A model generated the notes under the pieces. That model was not told where the DNA came from. It saw only the letters and a list, made by a program, of their open reading frames with translations, and ran no database searches. Shown here piece by piece: positions 44,368 to 57,065 of a stretch of DNA of 64,000 nucleotides; within the stretch, counting starts at the first letter, position 1; every line of letters begins with the position of its first letter. The position numbers and the translations under genes were made by a program. This stretch comes from Chromobacterium vaccinii (lineage in GTDB: Bacteria > Pseudomonadota > Gammaproteobacteria > Burkholderiales > Chromobacteriaceae), in the NCBI RefSeq assembly GCF_000971335.1, contig NZ_JZJL01000016.1, forward strand, positions 31,133-95,132. Reading direction: 5' to 3'.

Positions 44368-44955
44368 TCAGGCGAAGTTCTTGGCCACGAAGTCCCAGTT
44401 CACCAGGGTCCAGAAGTGCTCCAGATAGTTCGGGCGGCTGTTGCGGTAGTCGATATAATACGCGTGCTCCCACACATCACAGGTCAGCAGCGGCTTCTTG
44501 TCGGTGGTCAGCGGGGTGGCGGCGTTGCTGGTGGATACCAGGTCCAGGCTGCCGTCGCTGTTCTTCACCAGCCAGGCCCAGCCGGAACCGAAGGTGCCGA
44601 TGGCGGTCTGGGTGAAGGCCTTCTTGAACTCGTCGTAGGAGCCCCACTTGGCGTTGATGGCGTCAGCCAGCGCGCCGGACGGCTTGCGTTCCGCGCCGGA
44701 GGCGTTCGGGGCGAAGCCGAACCAGTAGAAAGTGTGGTTCCACACCTGAGCGGCGTTGTTGAAGATGCCGCCGGAGGATTTCTTGACGATCTCTTCCAGG
44801 GAGGCGTTTTCGAACTCGGTGCCCTTGATCAGATTGTTCAGGTTGGTGATGTAGGTCTGATGATGCTTGCCGTAGTGGAATTCCAGGGTTTCCTTGGAGA
44901 TGTGCGGAGCCAGGGCATCCAGCGCGTACGGCAGTTCAGGCAGTTTGTGTTCCAT
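44368..44955 (-). CDS. sodB: Superoxide dismutase, iron type
   Basis: A 195-residue enzyme. Metal ligands are visible: His in '[12 protein letters not shown]', His in 'QVWNHTFYW', Asp and His in '[14 protein letters not shown]'. The stretch '[23 protein letters not shown]' is typical of the iron form. It starts at the ATG at 44955 after an AAGGAGA ribosome site. It is convergent with the chemosensory cluster. The 111 bases upstream hold the promoter for this gene and for the divergent flavoprotein gene. Confidence 0.97.
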   Translation of the reverse strand: MEHKLPELPYALDALAPHISKETLEFHYGKHHQTYITNLNNLIKGTEFENASLEEIVKKSSGGIFNNAAQVWNHTFYWFGFAPNASGAERKPSGALADAINAKWGSYDEFKKAFTQTAIGTFGSGWAWLVKNSDGSLDLVSTSNAATPLTTDKKPLLTCDVWEHAYYIDYRNSRPNYLEHFWTLVNWDFVAKNFA

Positions 44956-45066
44956 TATGCTCTCCTTGTTGAGTAGAGTAATCCGCATAAGCGGTGGCTT
45001 TGATCGCAGTTTACTGGAATATGTTCTGCGTGGCCAATAGTTGACTAAAATGATAAGGATAAGTTT

Positions 45067-46242
45067 TTGCAATTTGATGTGATTGTCATCGGGGCCGGCG
45101 CGGCCGGCCTGATGTGCGCGGCGACGGCCGGCCAGCGCGGCCGCAGCGTGCTTTTGCTGGACCACGCGGCCAAGCTGGCGGAGAAAATCCGCATCTCTGG
45201 CGGCGGGCGCTGCAACTTCACCAACGTCAATGCCCGGTTCGACTGCTATCTGTCGGCCAACCCCAATTTCTGCCGTTCCGCGCTGGCTCAATACACGCCG
45301 CAGGACTTCATCGACATGGTGGAGCGCCACGGCATCGGCTACCACGAGAAAAAGCTGGGCCAGCTGTTCTGCGACGATGGCAGCGAGCGCATCATCGCCA
45401 TGCTGGACGAGGAGTGCCGCAAGGGCGGCGCGGACCGCCGGATGGAGACCGCGATACAGGGCGTCTCCCGAACCGGGGAGGGCGGCTTCGTCGTTGAAAC
45501 CAGCCGCGGGCGCTTTCAATCGCAGTCGCTGGTCGTCGCCTCGGGCGGCTTGTCGATTCCCCAGATCGGCGCGACGCCGTTCGGTTACCAGCTGGCTGAA
45601 CAGTTCGGCCTGGAGGTGACGCCGCTGTCGCCGGCGCTGGTGCCGCTGACTTTCCATGTCGAGGATGCCGAGATCTTCACGCCGCTGGCCGGCGTGTCGG
45701 TGGATGTGGAGGCCAGGGCGGGCAAGGGGCGTTTCCGCGAGAACGTGTTGTTCACCCACAAGGGCGTGTCCGGCCCGGCCATCCTGCAGGTGTCGTCGTA
45801 CTGGCAGCCCGGCATGGAGCTGCTGCTGGACCTGATGCCGGACGGCGACGCCGAGCGCTGGCTGGAGGAGAAGGGCGACAGCGAGCAGCTGATCGCCAAT
45901 GCCTTGGCCGAACTGGGCTGGTCGCGCCGCTTCGCCGACGCTTGGCTGGACCGGGTAGGCCTGAACAAGCGCGCCAAGGACTTGGGGCCCAAGCAGCGGC
46001 GCCAATTGGCCGAGCAGCTGCACCGCTGGTGCGTGAAGCCCAACGGCACCCAGGGCTACAAGAAGGCCGAGGTGACGCTGGGCGGCGTGTCGACCAAGGC
46101 CTTGTCGTCCAAGGCCCTGATGGCGAACGACGTGCCCGGCCTGTTCTTCATCGGCGAAGTTGTGGACGTCACCGGCTGGCTGGGCGGCTATAACTTCCAG
46201 TGGGCATGGTCGTCCGGCTACGTCGCCGGGATGAACTGCTGA
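45067..46242 (+). CDS. BaiN/HI0933-family FAD-dependent oxidoreductase
   Basis: A 391-residue flavoprotein. The start is a TTG at 45067, after an AAGGATAAG ribosome site, because the FAD-binding strand begins right there ([18 protein letters not shown]). '[16 protein letters not shown]' and the C-terminal '[21 protein letters not shown]' are marks of this family (also called HI0933-like). The substrate is unknown. It is divergent from sodB. Confidence 0.9.
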   Translation: MQFDVIVIGAGAAGLMCAATAGQRGRSVLLLDHAAKLAEKIRISGGGRCNFTNVNARFDCYLSANPNFCRSALAQYTPQDFIDMVERHGIGYHEKKLGQLFCDDGSERIIAMLDEECRKGGADRRMETAIQGVSRTGEGGFVVETSRGRFQSQSLVVASGGLSIPQIGATPFGYQLAEQFGLEVTPLSPALVPLTFHVEDAEIFTPLAGVSVDVEARAGKGRFRENVLFTHKGVSGPAILQVSSYWQPGMELLLDLMPDGDAERWLEEKGDSEQLIANALAELGWSRRFADAWLDRVGLNKRAKDLGPKQRRQLAEQLHRWCVKPNGTQGYKKAEVTLGGVSTKALSSKALMANDVPGLFFIGEVVDVTGWLGGYNFQWAWSSGYVAGMNC

Positions 46243-46321
46243 GCGGGCCCGGTTTGTTTCGGGTTAGAATTGCGTTTTGCCTTACGCGCGCCGCTTGCCG
46301 CGCGCCTTCCTCCGGGTCTAC

Positions 46322-47728
46322 ATGACAGAACAGTACGATAATTTTGACAGCGAGATGGCGTCCATCCGCACGCCGCCGCATTCGGTGGAGGCCGAACAGT
46401 CGGTGCTGGGCGGCTTGCTGCTGGACAACAGCGCCTGGGACAAGATCGCCGACGTGGTGTCCGAGGCCGACTTCTACCGCCACGACCACCGTCTGATCTA
46501 CAAGCACATCGCCAAACTGGTGGAAATGGGGCGTCCGGCCGACGTGGTGACGGTGTCCGAGGCGCTGGACAAGAATGCTCAGTTGGTCGAGATCGGCGGT
46601 CTGGCCTACTTGGCGACGCTGGCGCAGAACACGCCATCGGCGGCCAACATCCGCCGCTACGCCGAGATCGTCCGCGAGCGCTCCGTCATGCGCCAGCTGG
46701 CGCAAGTCGGCACCGAAATCGCCGAGGCCGCTTACGCGCCAATGGGCCGCGACGCGGCGCAACTGCTGGACGAGGCCGAGGGCCGCGTGTTCCAGATCGC
46801 CGAATCCACCGCCAAGTCCAAGCAGGGCTTCCTGGAAATGCCGGGCCTGCTGAAAGAGGTAGTGGAACGGATCGACATGCTGTACAGCCGGGACAATCCG
46901 GACGAAGTGACCGGCGTGCCCACCGGCTTCTTCGATCTGGACGCCAAAACCTCAGGCCTGCAGCCGGGCGACCTGATCATCGTCGCCGGCCGCCCGTCCA
47001 TGGGCAAGACCGCCTTCTCGATGAACATCGCCGAGCACGTGGCGGTGGAAACCCACCTGCCGGTGGCGGTGTTTTCGATGGAAATGGGCGGCTCGCAGTT
47101 GGTGATGCGTATGCTGGGCTCGGTCGGCCGGCTGGATCAGCATGTGCTGCGCACCGGCAAGCTGGGCGACGACGACTGGCAGAAACTGACCTACGCGATC
47201 GGCAAACTGTCCGACGCGCCGATGTACATCGATGAGACCGCGGCGCTGACCGCGCTGGAAGTGCGCGCCCGCGCGCGCCGGCTGGCCCGCCAGCACGGCG
47301 GCAAGCTGGGCCTGATCGTGATCGACTACCTGCAGTTGATGAGCGGCTCCGGCCGCGGCGACAACCGTACCGCCGAGCTTGGCGAAATCTCGCGGGGCCT
47401 GAAGGGCCTGGCCAAGGAGCTGCAGGTGCCGGTGATCGCGCTGTCGCAGCTGTCGCGGGCGGTGGAGCAGCGGCCGAACAAGAGGCCGATGATGTCCGAC
47501 CTGCGGGAATCGGGCGCCATCGAGCAGGATGCCGACTTGATCATCTTCATGTACCGCGACGAGTACTACAATCCGGATTCGCCGGACAAGGGCCTGGCCG
47601 AGGCGATCATCGGCAAACACCGTAACGGCCCGACCGGCGCGGTGCGGCTGGCCTTCATCGGCCATTACGCCAAGTTCGACAACGCGGCCACCGTCGGCGC
47701 GGCCGGCTGGGCGGACAACGACGGCTAA
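46322..47728 (+). CDS. dnaB: Replicative DNA helicase DnaB
   Basis: A 468-residue helicase. The N-terminal primase-binding domain (about 15-120: PPHSVEAEQSVLGGLLLDN) is followed by the RecA-like motor, with Walker A 'GRPSMGKTAF' near residue 226, 'YLQLMSG', and the C-terminal 'IGKHRNGPTGAVRLAF'. The ATG at 46322 was chosen over one 15 codons upstream because the protein homology starts here. It is not in an operon with rpsF-rpsR-rplI here, as it often is elsewhere. Confidence 0.95.
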   Translation: MTEQYDNFDSEMASIRTPPHSVEAEQSVLGGLLLDNSAWDKIADVVSEADFYRHDHRLIYKHIAKLVEMGRPADVVTVSEALDKNAQLVEIGGLAYLATLAQNTPSAANIRRYAEIVRERSVMRQLAQVGTEIAEAAYAPMGRDAAQLLDEAEGRVFQIAESTAKSKQGFLEMPGLLKEVVERIDMLYSRDNPDEVTGVPTGFFDLDAKTSGLQPGDLIIVAGRPSMGKTAFSMNIAEHVAVETHLPVAVFSMEMGGSQLVMRMLGSVGRLDQHVLRTGKLGDDDWQKLTYAIGKLSDAPMYIDETAALTALEVRARARRLARQHGGKLGLIVIDYLQLMSGSGRGDNRTAELGEISRGLKGLAKELQVPVIALSQLSRAVEQRPNKRPMMSDLRESGAIEQDADLIIFMYRDEYYNPDSPDKGLAEAIIGKHRNGPTGAVRLAFIGHYAKFDNAATVGAAGWADNDG

Positions 47729-47748
47729 GCGGATAACGGGACACAGTC

Positions 47749-48057
47749 ATGAGCTTTTTCGACAAGCATGTATTCATCTGCTGCAACCAGCGCGCCGCCG
47801 GCGAAAGCTGCTGCAACAACTTCGGCTCCAGCGAACTGCTGGGCTATATGAAGGACAAGGTCAAGGCGCTGGGGCTGGCCGGCGAGGGCAAGATCCGCGT
47901 CAACAAGGCAGGCTGTCTGGGCCGCTGCGACGACGGCCCGGTGATGGTGGTTTATCCGCAGGAGACCTGGTACACCTTCGTGGACAAGAACGATATCGAT
48001 GAAATCGTCAGCGAGCATATGGAGCATGGCCGCGTGGTGGAAAGGCTGAAGATCTGA
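47749..48057 (+). CDS. Thioredoxin-like [2Fe-2S] ferredoxin
   Basis: A 102-residue protein of the thioredoxin-like [2Fe-2S] family: 'HVFICCNQRAAGESCCNNFGS' followed by 'VNKAGCLGRCDDGPVMVVYP' gives the expected cluster ligands. Such proteins bind a cluster, but their partner is rarely known. It lies 20 bases after dnaB and overlaps the hydrolase gene by one base (TGATG). Confidence 0.9.
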   Translation: MSFFDKHVFICCNQRAAGESCCNNFGSSELLGYMKDKVKALGLAGEGKIRVNKAGCLGRCDDGPVMVVYPQETWYTFVDKNDIDEIVSEHMEHGRVVERLKI

Positions 48058-48665
48058 TGCTGAAGGCCATGAACAAGATCAGCGTCGCCGGCCCGGTGGG
48101 CGCGCTCGACACCATCCTCGTGCCGGCCCAGGGCGAAGCGACCGGCGTCGCCGTGATCTGCCACCCCAATCCGCTGCAGGGCGGCACCCACACCAACAAG
48201 GTGGTGCAGACCGCGGCCAAGGCCTTGTCGCAGCTGGGCTACGCCTGTTACTGCCCGAACCTGCGCGGCGTGGGCGACAGCGAGGGCGAGCACGATTACG
48301 GCAATGGCGAGGTGGACGACGCGATCGCCGTGGTCGAATACGCGAAGTCGCAACATCCCGGGCTGCCGCTGGCCTTGGCCGGCTTCTCCTTCGGCGGTTT
48401 CGTCGCCGCGCGCGCGCGCGACCGCATCGAGGCGGACAAGCTGCTGCTGATGGGCGTGGCGGTCGGCAAGTATCCGATCCCGACGCCGGCGGTGCCGGCC
48501 GACACGCTGGTGATCCACGGCGAAGAGGACGAGGTGATTCCGCTGTCCGCGGTGATGGAGTGGGCGCGGCCGCAGAACCTGCCGGTGCTGGTGTTTCCCG
48601 GCGCGGGCCACTTCTTCCACGGCCGGCTGGTGCAGCTGGCGCAGATGATTCAGAGGTGCTGGTAA
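48057..48665 (+). CDS. Alpha/beta-hydrolase
   Basis: A 202-residue hydrolase. The nucleophile motif 'LAGFSFGGFVA' holds the Ser. 'GEEDEVIP' and the late 'GAGHFFHG' hold the probable Asp and His. It resembles the dienelactone-hydrolase/YtfL-like group 'GVAVICHPNPLQGGTHTNKVVQTAAKAL', which many proteobacteria encode; the substrate is unknown. It starts one base before the end of the ferredoxin gene, and a terminator follows. Confidence 0.88.
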   Translation: MLKAMNKISVAGPVGALDTILVPAQGEATGVAVICHPNPLQGGTHTNKVVQTAAKALSQLGYACYCPNLRGVGDSEGEHDYGNGEVDDAIAVVEYAKSQHPGLPLALAGFSFGGFVAARARDRIEADKLLLMGVAVGKYPIPTPAVPADTLVIHGEEDEVIPLSAVMEWARPQNLPVLVFPGAGHFFHGRLVQLAQMIQRCW

Positions 48666-48675
48666 GCGCCGGAAC

Positions 48676-48700
48676 AAGCAGACCTTGGTCTGCTTTTTTT
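48676..48700 (+). terminator. Terminator after the hydrolase gene
   Basis: AAGCAGACC-TT-GGTCTGCTT with a run of T residues, 10 bases after the stop. It ends 23 bases before the HD gene. Confidence 0.88.
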
Positions 48701-48722
48701 GTATCGATGGAAAGAAAACAAT

Positions 48723-49298
48723 ATGCAGAACATCGTAGATTTCGTGCTGGAAATCGACAAGCTCAAGCAAGTGACGCGCAAGACGCGCGTATTGAACAGC
48801 GACCGCTATGAAAACTCCGCCGAGCACAGCTGGCAGATCGCGCTGCTGGCGTCCTCGCTGGCGCCATACGCGGTAGAGGCGGTGGACATGGACCGCGTGG
48901 TGGCGATGCTGCTGGTGCACGATATCGGCGAAATCGAGACCGGCGACACCATCGTCTACGCCGAAGGCGGCTGGGAAGAGCGCAAGGCGCAGGAACTGGC
49001 TTGCGTCACCCGCATCTTCGGCATGCTGCCGACCGAGCAGGGGCAGCGCCTCCTCGCGCTGTGGAACGAGTTCGAAGCCGCCGAAACCGCCGAAGCCCGT
49101 TTCGCCCACGCGGCTGACCGCGCGATGCCGGTGTTGCTGAACCTGGCCAACAACGGGCAGAGCTGGCGCGAGAACGGGATCCGCCATCAGCAGGTGGTCG
49201 ACCGCATCGGCCCTCCGGTTCGCCAGGGCTGTCCCGCCTTGTGGGATTATCTGGAAAGCCGCTTGGGGCAGGCCCGCGAGCGCGGCTGGCTGGCCTGA
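48723..49298 (+). CDS. HD-domain hydrolase (YfbR/HDDC2-like)
   Basis: A 191-residue HD protein. Metal ligands are visible: 'NSAEHSWQIALLA' (His), 'LLVHDIGEIETGDT' (His-Asp), and a later Asp in 'FAHAADRAMP'. This fold in YfbR acts as a 5'-deoxynucleotidase. The ATG at 48723 was chosen because it follows a AAGAAAACAAT stretch and gives the family start. The 158 bases after the gene hold nothing I can support. Confidence 0.85.
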   Translation: MQNIVDFVLEIDKLKQVTRKTRVLNSDRYENSAEHSWQIALLASSLAPYAVEAVDMDRVVAMLLVHDIGEIETGDTIVYAEGGWEERKAQELACVTRIFGMLPTEQGQRLLALWNEFEAAETAEARFAHAADRAMPVLLNLANNGQSWRENGIRHQQVVDRIGPPVRQGCPALWDYLESRLGQARERGWLA

Positions 49299-49456
49299 GG
49301 CCCGGCCGACATTGATGGTCTGAATCCGGCGCGCGGCAGTATGTCGCCGCCATGGCTGTGCTATACCTCAGATGCCGGGTGCGGAATCCGGCGCGTCCGC
49401 CATAGAGCATGCGCGGACGGGCAGACACCGGAACCGCAGCGCGGAGAACGTTGTTT

Positions 49457-52530
<3,074 letters not shown>

Positions 52531-52534
<4 letters not shown>

Positions 52535-53664
52535 GCGAAGCGAACCTGCCCGAGCGACAGACGGTGTTGCTGGTAGACGACAGCCCCGAGAGCCTGACGC
52601 AGATGTATGGTTTGCTGAAGCCGCACTATCGGACACTGATCGCGAACAGCGGCGAGCGCGCGTTGCAGATCGTCGAGGGCGATGTGTTGCCCGATCTGGT
52701 GCTGCTGGACGTGATGATGCCGGGATTGGGAGGGTTGGAGGTTTGCCGCCGGCTCAAGGCGGATTCCCGCACCGAGTCGATCCCGGTGATTTTCCTGACC
52801 GCGATGAGCGAGCACGAGGATGAGCAGGCCGGTTTCGACGCCGGCGCCGCGGACTACATCATCAAGCCGGTGTCGCCCCCCATCATGCTGGCCCGGGTGG
52901 GCACTCACTTGCGGGCCAAGGCGGTGGCTGATTTTCTGGAGGACAAGGCCGCTTTCCTGCAAGAAGAGGTGGAGAGGCGGACACGGGAAGTGCAGGTGAT
53001 ACAGGATGTCACCATCATGGCGCTGGCCTCGCTGGCGGAGACGCGCGACCACGAAACCGGCAACCATCTGCGCCGCACCCAGAACTATGTCCGCGCGCTG
53101 GCGCTGGAGTTGCGCAATCATCCGCGCTATCGGCCGCTGCTGGACGACGAAACGGTGCAGTTGCTGTACAAGTCGGCTCCGCTGCACGATATCGGCAAAG
53201 TGGGCATTCCCGACGACATTCTGCTGAAGCCGGGGCCGTTGACGCCTGAGGAATTCGAAGTGATGAAGACGCATACGGTGCTGGGGCGGGACACCATCGC
53301 CACCGCGGAGCGCATGCTGGACGCGCCCAGCAGTTTTCTGCGGTTGGCGCGGGAAATCGCGTATTGCCATCAGGAAAAGTGGGATGGCAGCGGCTATCCG
53401 CAAGGTTTGGCCGGCGAAGCCATTCCCTTGTCCGCCAGGTTGATGGCGGTGGCCGACGTGTACGACGCCTTGATTTCCCGGCGGGTGTACAAACCGTCGT
53501 TTTCGCATGAAAAGGCGGTGGAGATCATACGGGATGGCAGCGGCCGGCACTTCGATCCGGAGATGGTGAAGGCGTTTTTGCAGATTACGGAGAGCTTCCG
53601 CGAAATTGCCCTGCTTTATGCCGACTCCGACATGGGTGCCAAGTTGGCTGTCGAGCGCGGCTGA
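52531..53664 (+). CDS. HD-GYP response regulator (cyclic-di-GMP phosphodiesterase)
   Basis: A 377-residue RpfG-like protein. The receiver (about 8-125) has its phospho-Asp in '[13 protein letters not shown]'. A coiled-coil linker leads to the HD-GYP domain (about 165-370), with '[14 protein letters not shown]', 'HHE'-type ligands around '[16 protein letters not shown]' and the GYP motif intact. Such proteins degrade cyclic-di-GMP. It starts inside the stop of the hybrid kinase gene, so the kinase HPt probably phosphorylates this receiver. The 167 bases after it hold no gene I can support. Confidence 0.93.
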
Positions 53665-53831
53665 GCGTCGCGGCGCCATCGTTTCGATATCCGTCTGGCC
53701 GGATGCGGCGCGTCTAGCTCCTGCCACTGTCCGCTGCGTGTTGGCGATGCGACGTTGACAAGAGCTTCAGCATACCAATCTACGCTTCTTCAGCCATTTT
53801 CGCCCTGGCTTGCGATCCTCCGCTCAGGCTC

Positions 53832-54236
53832 CTAGCGGTGGTACTCCCCGGCGGCTTCCGGTTGGTAAGTGATTTCCAGCACGCTCAATTCGGTATGCCC
53901 GGACGGAGTCGGCCATTGGATGCTCTGGCCGACAGAGAGTCCAAGCAGCGCCGCGCCTATTGGCGCCAACACCGAAATTCGTCCCTGTTCGCTGTCCGCG
54001 TCCTTGGGGTAGACCAGGGTCAGCAGTTTTTCCTGCCCGTCTCCCAGACGAATGCGGACGGAGCTGTTCATCGTGACCACATTGGGCGGTATCGCCTGCG
54101 GATCCACGACGTCGGCGCGCTCCAGTTCGTCTTCCAGGCGGCCGGCAACCGGATGGTCGTGCTCGCAGCTCTCCAGCAGGACGGACAACCTGTCGTAGTC
54201 TAGGGAGGAAATGGTGATTGCCGGCGTGGTCGACAT
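53832..54236 (-). CDS. rnk: Nucleoside diphosphate kinase regulator Rnk
   Basis: A 134-residue protein of the Rnk/GreA C-terminal family: N-terminal helix pair (ISSLDYDRLSVLLESCE), then an FKBP-like fold (VRIRLGDGQEKLLTLVYPKDAD...ISVLAPIGAALLGLSVGQSIQWPTPSG). Rnk binds RNA polymerase and competes with Gre factors. The ATG at 54236 has the ribosome site AAGGAG and begins the homology; an in-frame upstream ATG would run through the leader hairpin. Confidence 0.9.
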   Translation of the reverse strand: MSTTPAITISSLDYDRLSVLLESCEHDHPVAGRLEDELERADVVDPQAIPPNVVTMNSSVRIRLGDGQEKLLTLVYPKDADSEQGRISVLAPIGAALLGLSVGQSIQWPTPSGHTELSVLEITYQPEAAGEYHR

Positions 54237-54252
54237 ATAAGGCTCCTTGCAA

Positions 54253-54290
54253 ATGGACAAAGGGCACCGCTTGCGGTGCCCGATGGACAA
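54253..54290 (-). repeat. Leader hairpin of rnk with flanking direct repeats
   Basis: GGGCACCGC pairs with GCGGTGCCC around a TT loop (54262-54281). On each side lies the same 8 bases ATGGACAA (54253-54260, 54283-54290). It lies in the 5' leader of rnk. It could be a regulator of translation, or a footprint of a short insertion; I can see no T run that would make it a terminator. Confidence 0.6.
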
Positions 54291-54397
54291 ATCCCGTAGG
54301 GATTCAGTTGTCGATGATAATGGAATCAAAGGCCGGCAAACAAGAGAGATTTGGAATTATTTTTCTCTTTGCTCGGGGAACTTTTGCGTAAAGTTGC

Positions 54398-55255
54398 TCA
54401 GCCCAGCAGCGACAGCGCGGCTTGCGGCGCGACATTGGCCTGGCTCAGCGTGGCTGCTCCCGTGCGGCCCAGAATCTGCTGCGCAGTCAATTGCGCGGTC
54501 GCGGCGGCGAAGTCGGTATCGCTGATCCGGCTTTGCGCGGCCGTAGTGTTCAGTGTGGAGTTCTGCAGATTGTTGACCACAGTGTCGAAACTGTTGCTGA
54601 CCGCTCCAAGCGTCGCGCGTTGCGACGAGATGGCGCTAAGGTCGTTGCCGGTGCTTTGCTGGGCAGCCAGCGCATTCGCCTGCGTGGTGATGTCTATGGT
54701 GTTGGTCGCGCCCAGGTTGGCGTTGTAGCCGTTCAAGCCGCCATTGGCCGGCGTATTGGTCAGATCGATGCCAGGCACCGTGATCTGATTGCTGCTGGTG
54801 CCATTGGGGCCGACCTGAAATGTGCTGGAGTTGCTGTTGTTCAGCAACTGGGTGCCGTTGAATTGCGTGCTCTGGATGATTTGCGAGTTGCTCTGGGTCA
54901 GCTGGTCAACCTGCTGCTGCAGCGCCTGGCGGTTGCTCGCGCTCAGCGCGCCGTTGCCGGCCTGGATCGCCAGGGTCTGGATCTGCTGGGTGTTGTCTTG
55001 CAGCTGGCTCAGCGCCGAGTCGGCGGTTTGCAGCATCGACACGCCGTCATTGGTGTTGTTGATCGCCTGATTGTTGCCGTTGATCTGCGCTTGAAGTTGC
55101 TGGGCGATGGCCAGGTTGGCGGCGTTGTCGGCCGCGCTGTTCAGCTTGGATCCTGAACTCAGCTGGGCGAGCACCTGTTTGGTGGCCTGCTGAGTCTTGT
55201 TCAGCTGGTACTGTCCGGCCAGCGAGGCCGAGTTGGTGTTGACAGTCAGCGCCAT
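54398..55255 (-). CDS. fliC: Flagellin
   Basis: A 285-residue flagellin. The conserved N-terminal domain (MALTVNTNSASLAGQYQLNKTQQATKQVLAQLSSGSKLNSAADNAANLAIAQQLQAQINGNNQAINNTNDG) and C-terminal domain (SRISDTDFAAATAQLTAQQILGRTGAATLSQANVAPQAALSLLG) are complete; the variable middle is short (about 90 residues). It is Asn/Gln/Ser/Thr-rich, as exported filament proteins are. The ATG at 55255 follows GGAGAAAC. No other flagellar structural gene is in the window, so this is a stand-alone flagellin gene. Confidence 0.93.
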   Translation of the reverse strand: MALTVNTNSASLAGQYQLNKTQQATKQVLAQLSSGSKLNSAADNAANLAIAQQLQAQINGNNQAINNTNDGVSMLQTADSALSQLQDNTQQIQTLAIQAGNGALSASNRQALQQQVDQLTQSNSQIIQSTQFNGTQLLNNSNSSTFQVGPNGTSSNQITVPGIDLTNTPANGGLNGYNANLGATNTIDITTQANALAAQQSTGNDLSAISSQRATLGAVSNSFDTVVNNLQNSTLNTTAAQSRISDTDFAAATAQLTAQQILGRTGAATLSQANVAPQAALSLLG

Positions 55256-55382
55256 GGTGTTTCTCCGTCGCGAATCTATTGAATGCAATGATGCCTATCT
55301 AGTTTAGAAACAACGACTTGTTCGGGCAAGCGCCATTTCTTAACGATTGTGTCTAATTGCGGCGCTTTGACGGAGAGGCAAC

Positions 55383-55407
55383 AAAAAAGCGCGTCCTGGA
55401 CGCGCTT
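55383..55407 (-). terminator. Terminator of the small membrane peptide gene
   Basis: On the minus strand AAGCGCGTCC and GGACGCGCTT form a 10-pair stem and end in six T residues. It lies 21 bases after the stop of the 44-codon gene and supports the idea that this gene is transcribed on its own. Confidence 0.8.
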
Positions 55408-55427
55408 GGGCTTTGGCTGGCTGAATC

Positions 55428-55562
55428 TCAGCGGCGACGGCGTGTTTCCTCGTCGCGGATGCGGATGGGCACCAGCTTGGCTTGCTGTTGTACCGGGGCA
55501 GCCAGCAATTTGGCGACAGCGACCACCGCAACGGCAAGGGCCGCGATAAGAAGGATTTGCAT
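55428..55562 (-). CDS. Small membrane peptide, 44 residues
   Basis: MQILLIAALAVAVVAVAK is a clear membrane helix, followed by a short charged tail ending in four Arg (DEETRRRR). A good ribosome site (GGGGAG) precedes the ATG at about the right distance, and a strong terminator follows. Together these make a real gene likely, although it is very short. It has no recognisable family. It sits between the flagellin gene and the VWA gene, all on the minus strand but separated by terminator and spacer. Confidence 0.55.
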   Translation of the reverse strand: MQILLIAALAVAVVAVAKLLAAPVQQQAKLVPIRIRDEETRRRR

Positions 55563-55685
55563 GGTATGACTCCCCGTAACTTAATCTGAGGCCGGTTTCG
55601 GACTGGCGTTGTGGCCCCTCGACTTCATTCTGGGCTACAACATGCTCCCGACTCAAGGAAAAAGTTGTGAGTCAACGTTAAAATT

Positions 55686-56876
55686 TCAAGCGGGCGCGGC
55701 AGTTTTTTTCAAATCGCGCATCGCCTGATCCAGGCCGGACAGCGTCATCGGGTGCATTCTCTGGCCTATCAGCTGTCGGATCATGCCCACTGATTGCGTG
55801 TAATCCCAGTGTTCCCGCGTCAGCGGATTGATCCATGCCGCATGGCGGAAGTGCTCCAGCAGCCGTTTGAGCCAGACCTCGCCGGACTCTTCGTTCATAT
55901 GCTCGACGCTGCCGCCGGGAAAGGTGATTTCGTAGGGGCTCATGCTGGCGTCGCCGACGAAGATCAGCTTGTAGTCGCGGGCGAAGGTGTGGATCAGGTC
56001 CCAGGTGGGGAAACGCTGGCTTTGCCTGCGGTTGTTGTCTTTCCACACCGATTCGTACACGCAGTTGTGGAAATAGAAGTACTCCAGGTGCTTGAATTCC
56101 GCCTTGACCGCGGAAAACAGCTCCTCGCATTCGCGAATGTGATCATCCATTGATCCGCCCACATCGAACAGCACCAGCACCTTGACGTTATTATGCTGCT
56201 CGCGCTGCATTTTCAGGTCCAGCATGCCGCCCTTGCGCGCGGTGGCGGCGATGGTGGCGTCCAGATCCAGGATTTCCTCGGCACCGTCGCGGGCGAACTC
56301 GCGCAGGCGGCGCAGCGCCAGCTTGATGTTGCGGGTGCCCAATTCCGCCTTGTCGTCGAAATTGCGGAACTCCCGCTGATCCCACACTTTCACCGCGCGG
56401 CGGTGGCGGGACTGGTTCTGGCCGATGCGCACGCCTTCGGGGTTATAGCCCCAGGCGCCGAAGGGGCTGGTTCCGCCGGTGCCTATCCACTTGTTGCCGC
56501 CCTGATGCCTTTCCTTCTGTTCTTCCAATCGCTGGCGCAGCGTCTCCATCAGCTTGTCCCAGCCCATGGATTCCAGCTTTTTCTTTTCTTCTTCGCTGAG
56601 ATATTTCTCCGCCTGTTTGCGCAGCCAGTCTTCGGGGATGGCGCGTTGCAGGTCGTCCAGCGTCAGCGCCAAACCCTTGAAGTGATGGCCGAACACCTGA
56701 TCGAAGCGGTCGTAGTGTTTTTCGTCCTTGACCAGCGCCGCGCGCGACAGGTAGTAGAACTCGTCGAGGCTGCCGAAGGCGACGTTGCGTTGCAGCGCTT
56801 CCAGCAATAGCAGGAATTCTTTCAGGGTGACTGGCAAGCCGGCGTTGCGCAAGGCATAGAAGAAATCGATTAGCAT
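55686..56876 (-). CDS. VWA-domain protein (CoxE-like)
   Basis: A 396-residue protein. The N-terminal part (MLIDFFYALRNAGLPVTLKEFLLLLEAL) is the CoxE-like start. The C-terminal half has a VWA metal-binding fold, with the MIDAS-type motif 'VLVLFDVGGSMDDHI' (D-x-G-x-S) near 210 and later 'IFVGDASMSPYE'. These proteins usually pair with a MoxR AAA ATPase to load metals or remodel complexes, but no MoxR gene is adjacent here. The ATG at 56876 was chosen as the family start; the upstream extension is Pro-rich and unlike it. Confidence 0.85.
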   Translation of the reverse strand: MLIDFFYALRNAGLPVTLKEFLLLLEALQRNVAFGSLDEFYYLSRAALVKDEKHYDRFDQVFGHHFKGLALTLDDLQRAIPEDWLRKQAEKYLSEEEKKKLESMGWDKLMETLRQRLEEQKERHQGGNKWIGTGGTSPFGAWGYNPEGVRIGQNQSRHRRAVKVWDQREFRNFDDKAELGTRNIKLALRRLREFARDGAEEILDLDATIAATARKGGMLDLKMQREQHNNVKVLVLFDVGGSMDDHIRECEELFSAVKAEFKHLEYFYFHNCVYESVWKDNNRRQSQRFPTWDLIHTFARDYKLIFVGDASMSPYEITFPGGSVEHMNEESGEVWLKRLLEHFRHAAWINPLTREHWDYTQSVGMIRQLIGQRMHPMTLSGLDQAMRDLKKTAAPA

Positions 56877-57065
56877 ATTGGGTTTGCGAGGTGATGGCGG
56901 CAAATGGTAATCCGATAGCCATGCCAGAGTCGAGAGGCGAAGAGAGGGGAGGGGCCGGAGGCTGGCAGGGATGAGGGAGCGCAAGAAATATCGGTAGGGG
57001 TGCCTATCCTCTCAGGCATCCTCCGACTTGGCCAGAGCCGCGCGGCGTCTGGAGCGCCCACAGGC

